Assembly (NCBI RefSeq): GCF_030056705.1
Contig: NZ_JASHIC010000015.1
Span: 124,001-188,000, forward strand
Length of the DNA stretch: 64,000 bases
Source: Flectobacillus longus
Lineage (GTDB): Bacteria; Bacteroidota; Bacteroidia; Cytophagales; Spirosomataceae
Reading direction: 5' to 3'
Shown: piece after piece, positions 63,588 through 64,000 of the stretch
Position numbering within the stretch: the stretch's first letter is position 1
Layout: each line of letters starts with the position of its first letter
Notes under the pieces: generated by a model
What the model saw: the letters and a program-made list of their open reading frames with translations, nothing else
Database searches by the model: none
What the model was told of the DNA's origin: nothing
Made by a program: the position numbers and the translations under genes

Positions 63588-63920
63588 ACTCAAAAGCAAA
63601 GTGTTTAATGATGAATGTAGAATTGTGAGTTATGCAGATATGGGGATTTCCGAAATCAGAAATCCCCAATCTGCAATAGTTTGAAATTCTTCTGTCCTTG
63701 TGTCCTCGCCAAAAATAGATTGCATTTTAGATTTAGCAAATAGTATATTCTTGCTAAGAAAAGCTCCTACGGAGCTGAGGTAAATGCTTGAAACGTTCCT
63801 GACAATTTTCCTAATAAACAGACCTCTCTCTATTGTATAATTGAATAATGTTGAAAATTTATTTTAGGCAAGGACAACTCCTCACTCATCACTCACCACT
63901 CATCACTCAAAACTTCTTCC
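63588..63920. repeat. Intergenic spacer with terminator hairpin and 'tcactcatcactc' words
   Basis: No gene seen. The hairpin at 63635-63673 is described apart. Bases 63605-63630 and 63889-63915 carry the same 'gaattgtgagttatg' and 'actcatcactcaccactcatcactc' phrases found in other spacers. The central part (63690-63850) is unremarkable. Confidence 0.55.
63635..63673. terminator. Terminator-like hairpin after the efflux gene
   Basis: CAGAT (63635-63639) + TGGGGATTTC (63641-63650) pair with GAAATCCCCA (63659-63668) + ATCTG (63669-63673), one bulged A. Related in inverted form to 24336-24366. No long T-run. Confidence 0.65.
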
Positions 63921-64000
63921 CTAGCTACTCAGTTTCTGGAGTTGTTGCTGAAACATTCGCTCGTATTTTTCGGCCTCGGGGGCTTTGGCATTTTTGAGAC
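63921..64000 (-). CDS. C-terminal end of an unidentified protein (start outside window)
   Basis: On the minus strand the frame open from the window edge reads LKNAKAPEAEKYERMFQQQL and QKLSS before a TAG stop at 63921-63923. Its strongly charged, helix-prone composition is that of a true C-terminus. Too short to name. Confidence 0.6.
   Translation of the reverse strand, partial: LKNAKAPEAEKYERMFQQQLQKLSS

Overview
The window looks like a chromosomal segment of an AT-rich member of the Bacteroidota, most likely an environmental Cytophagales-type bacterium (Flectobacillus, Arcicella, Runella or Spirosoma relatives are my guess; no rRNA or housekeeping marker is present to prove it). The signs are two SusC/SusD systems, a hybrid two-component regulator, many lipoproteins with Bacteroidota-style signal peptides, promoter boxes of the TAnnTTTG type, few Shine-Dalgarno sequences, and families such as DUF3667 and seven-helix AraC regulators. 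No tRNA, rRNA, CRISPR array, transposase gene or prophage was seen.

Layout. (1) 1-7.93 kb: the end of a polysaccharide utilisation locus (PUL1): C-terminus of a SusC transporter, SusD, a LamG-type lipoprotein, a GH144-like (PF10091) lipoprotein and a six-hairpin glycosidase. GH144 enzymes are known beta-1,2-glucanases, so beta-1,2-glucan is a reasonable but unproven substrate. (2) 8-15 kb: alanine dehydrogenase with a divergent Lrp/AsnC regulator and a good Lrp-like palindrome between them, then an FAD oxidoreductase and an M16 protease. (3) 15.3-30.7 kb: PUL2, the best understood part. A hybrid two-component system diverges from susC-susD-susE-GH53-(GH2+GH53 fusion). The enzymes point to beta-1,4-galactan (type I arabinogalactan of pectin). 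The regulator probably binds a pair of 14-bp direct repeats spaced 21 bp in front of susC. In this sequence susC carries a one-base frameshift. (4) 31-49.5 kb: mostly single enzymes (amidohydrolase, esterase, gamma-glutamyltransferase, GH36 alpha-galactosidase, CPA1 antiporter, EamA transporter, two YdeI-family proteins, ThuA, S9 peptidase, UDG-like protein, Lgt). The EamA gene is preceded by a micro-ORF with three proline codons followed by an intrinsic terminator, an attenuator-like layout. (5) 49.7-56.6 kb: a U32 family protein, then five unrelated small genes all on the minus strand with long spacers. (6) 56.7-64 kb: a TonB-dependent receptor, an AraC-type membrane regulator, a small lipoprotein, a Bcr/CflA exporter and the tail of another gene.

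The intergenic DNA is unusual. It holds several families of imperfect inverted repeats: a MITE-like element of about 265-295 bp with 19-bp terminal inverted repeats, a palindromic family with 21-39 bp arms, a G-rich/C-rich 'GGGGTTA' block of about 450 bp, a 117-bp tandem duplication inside PUL2 and a 14-bp unit repeated five times over a stop codon. Many sit at gene ends and also look like bidirectional terminators.
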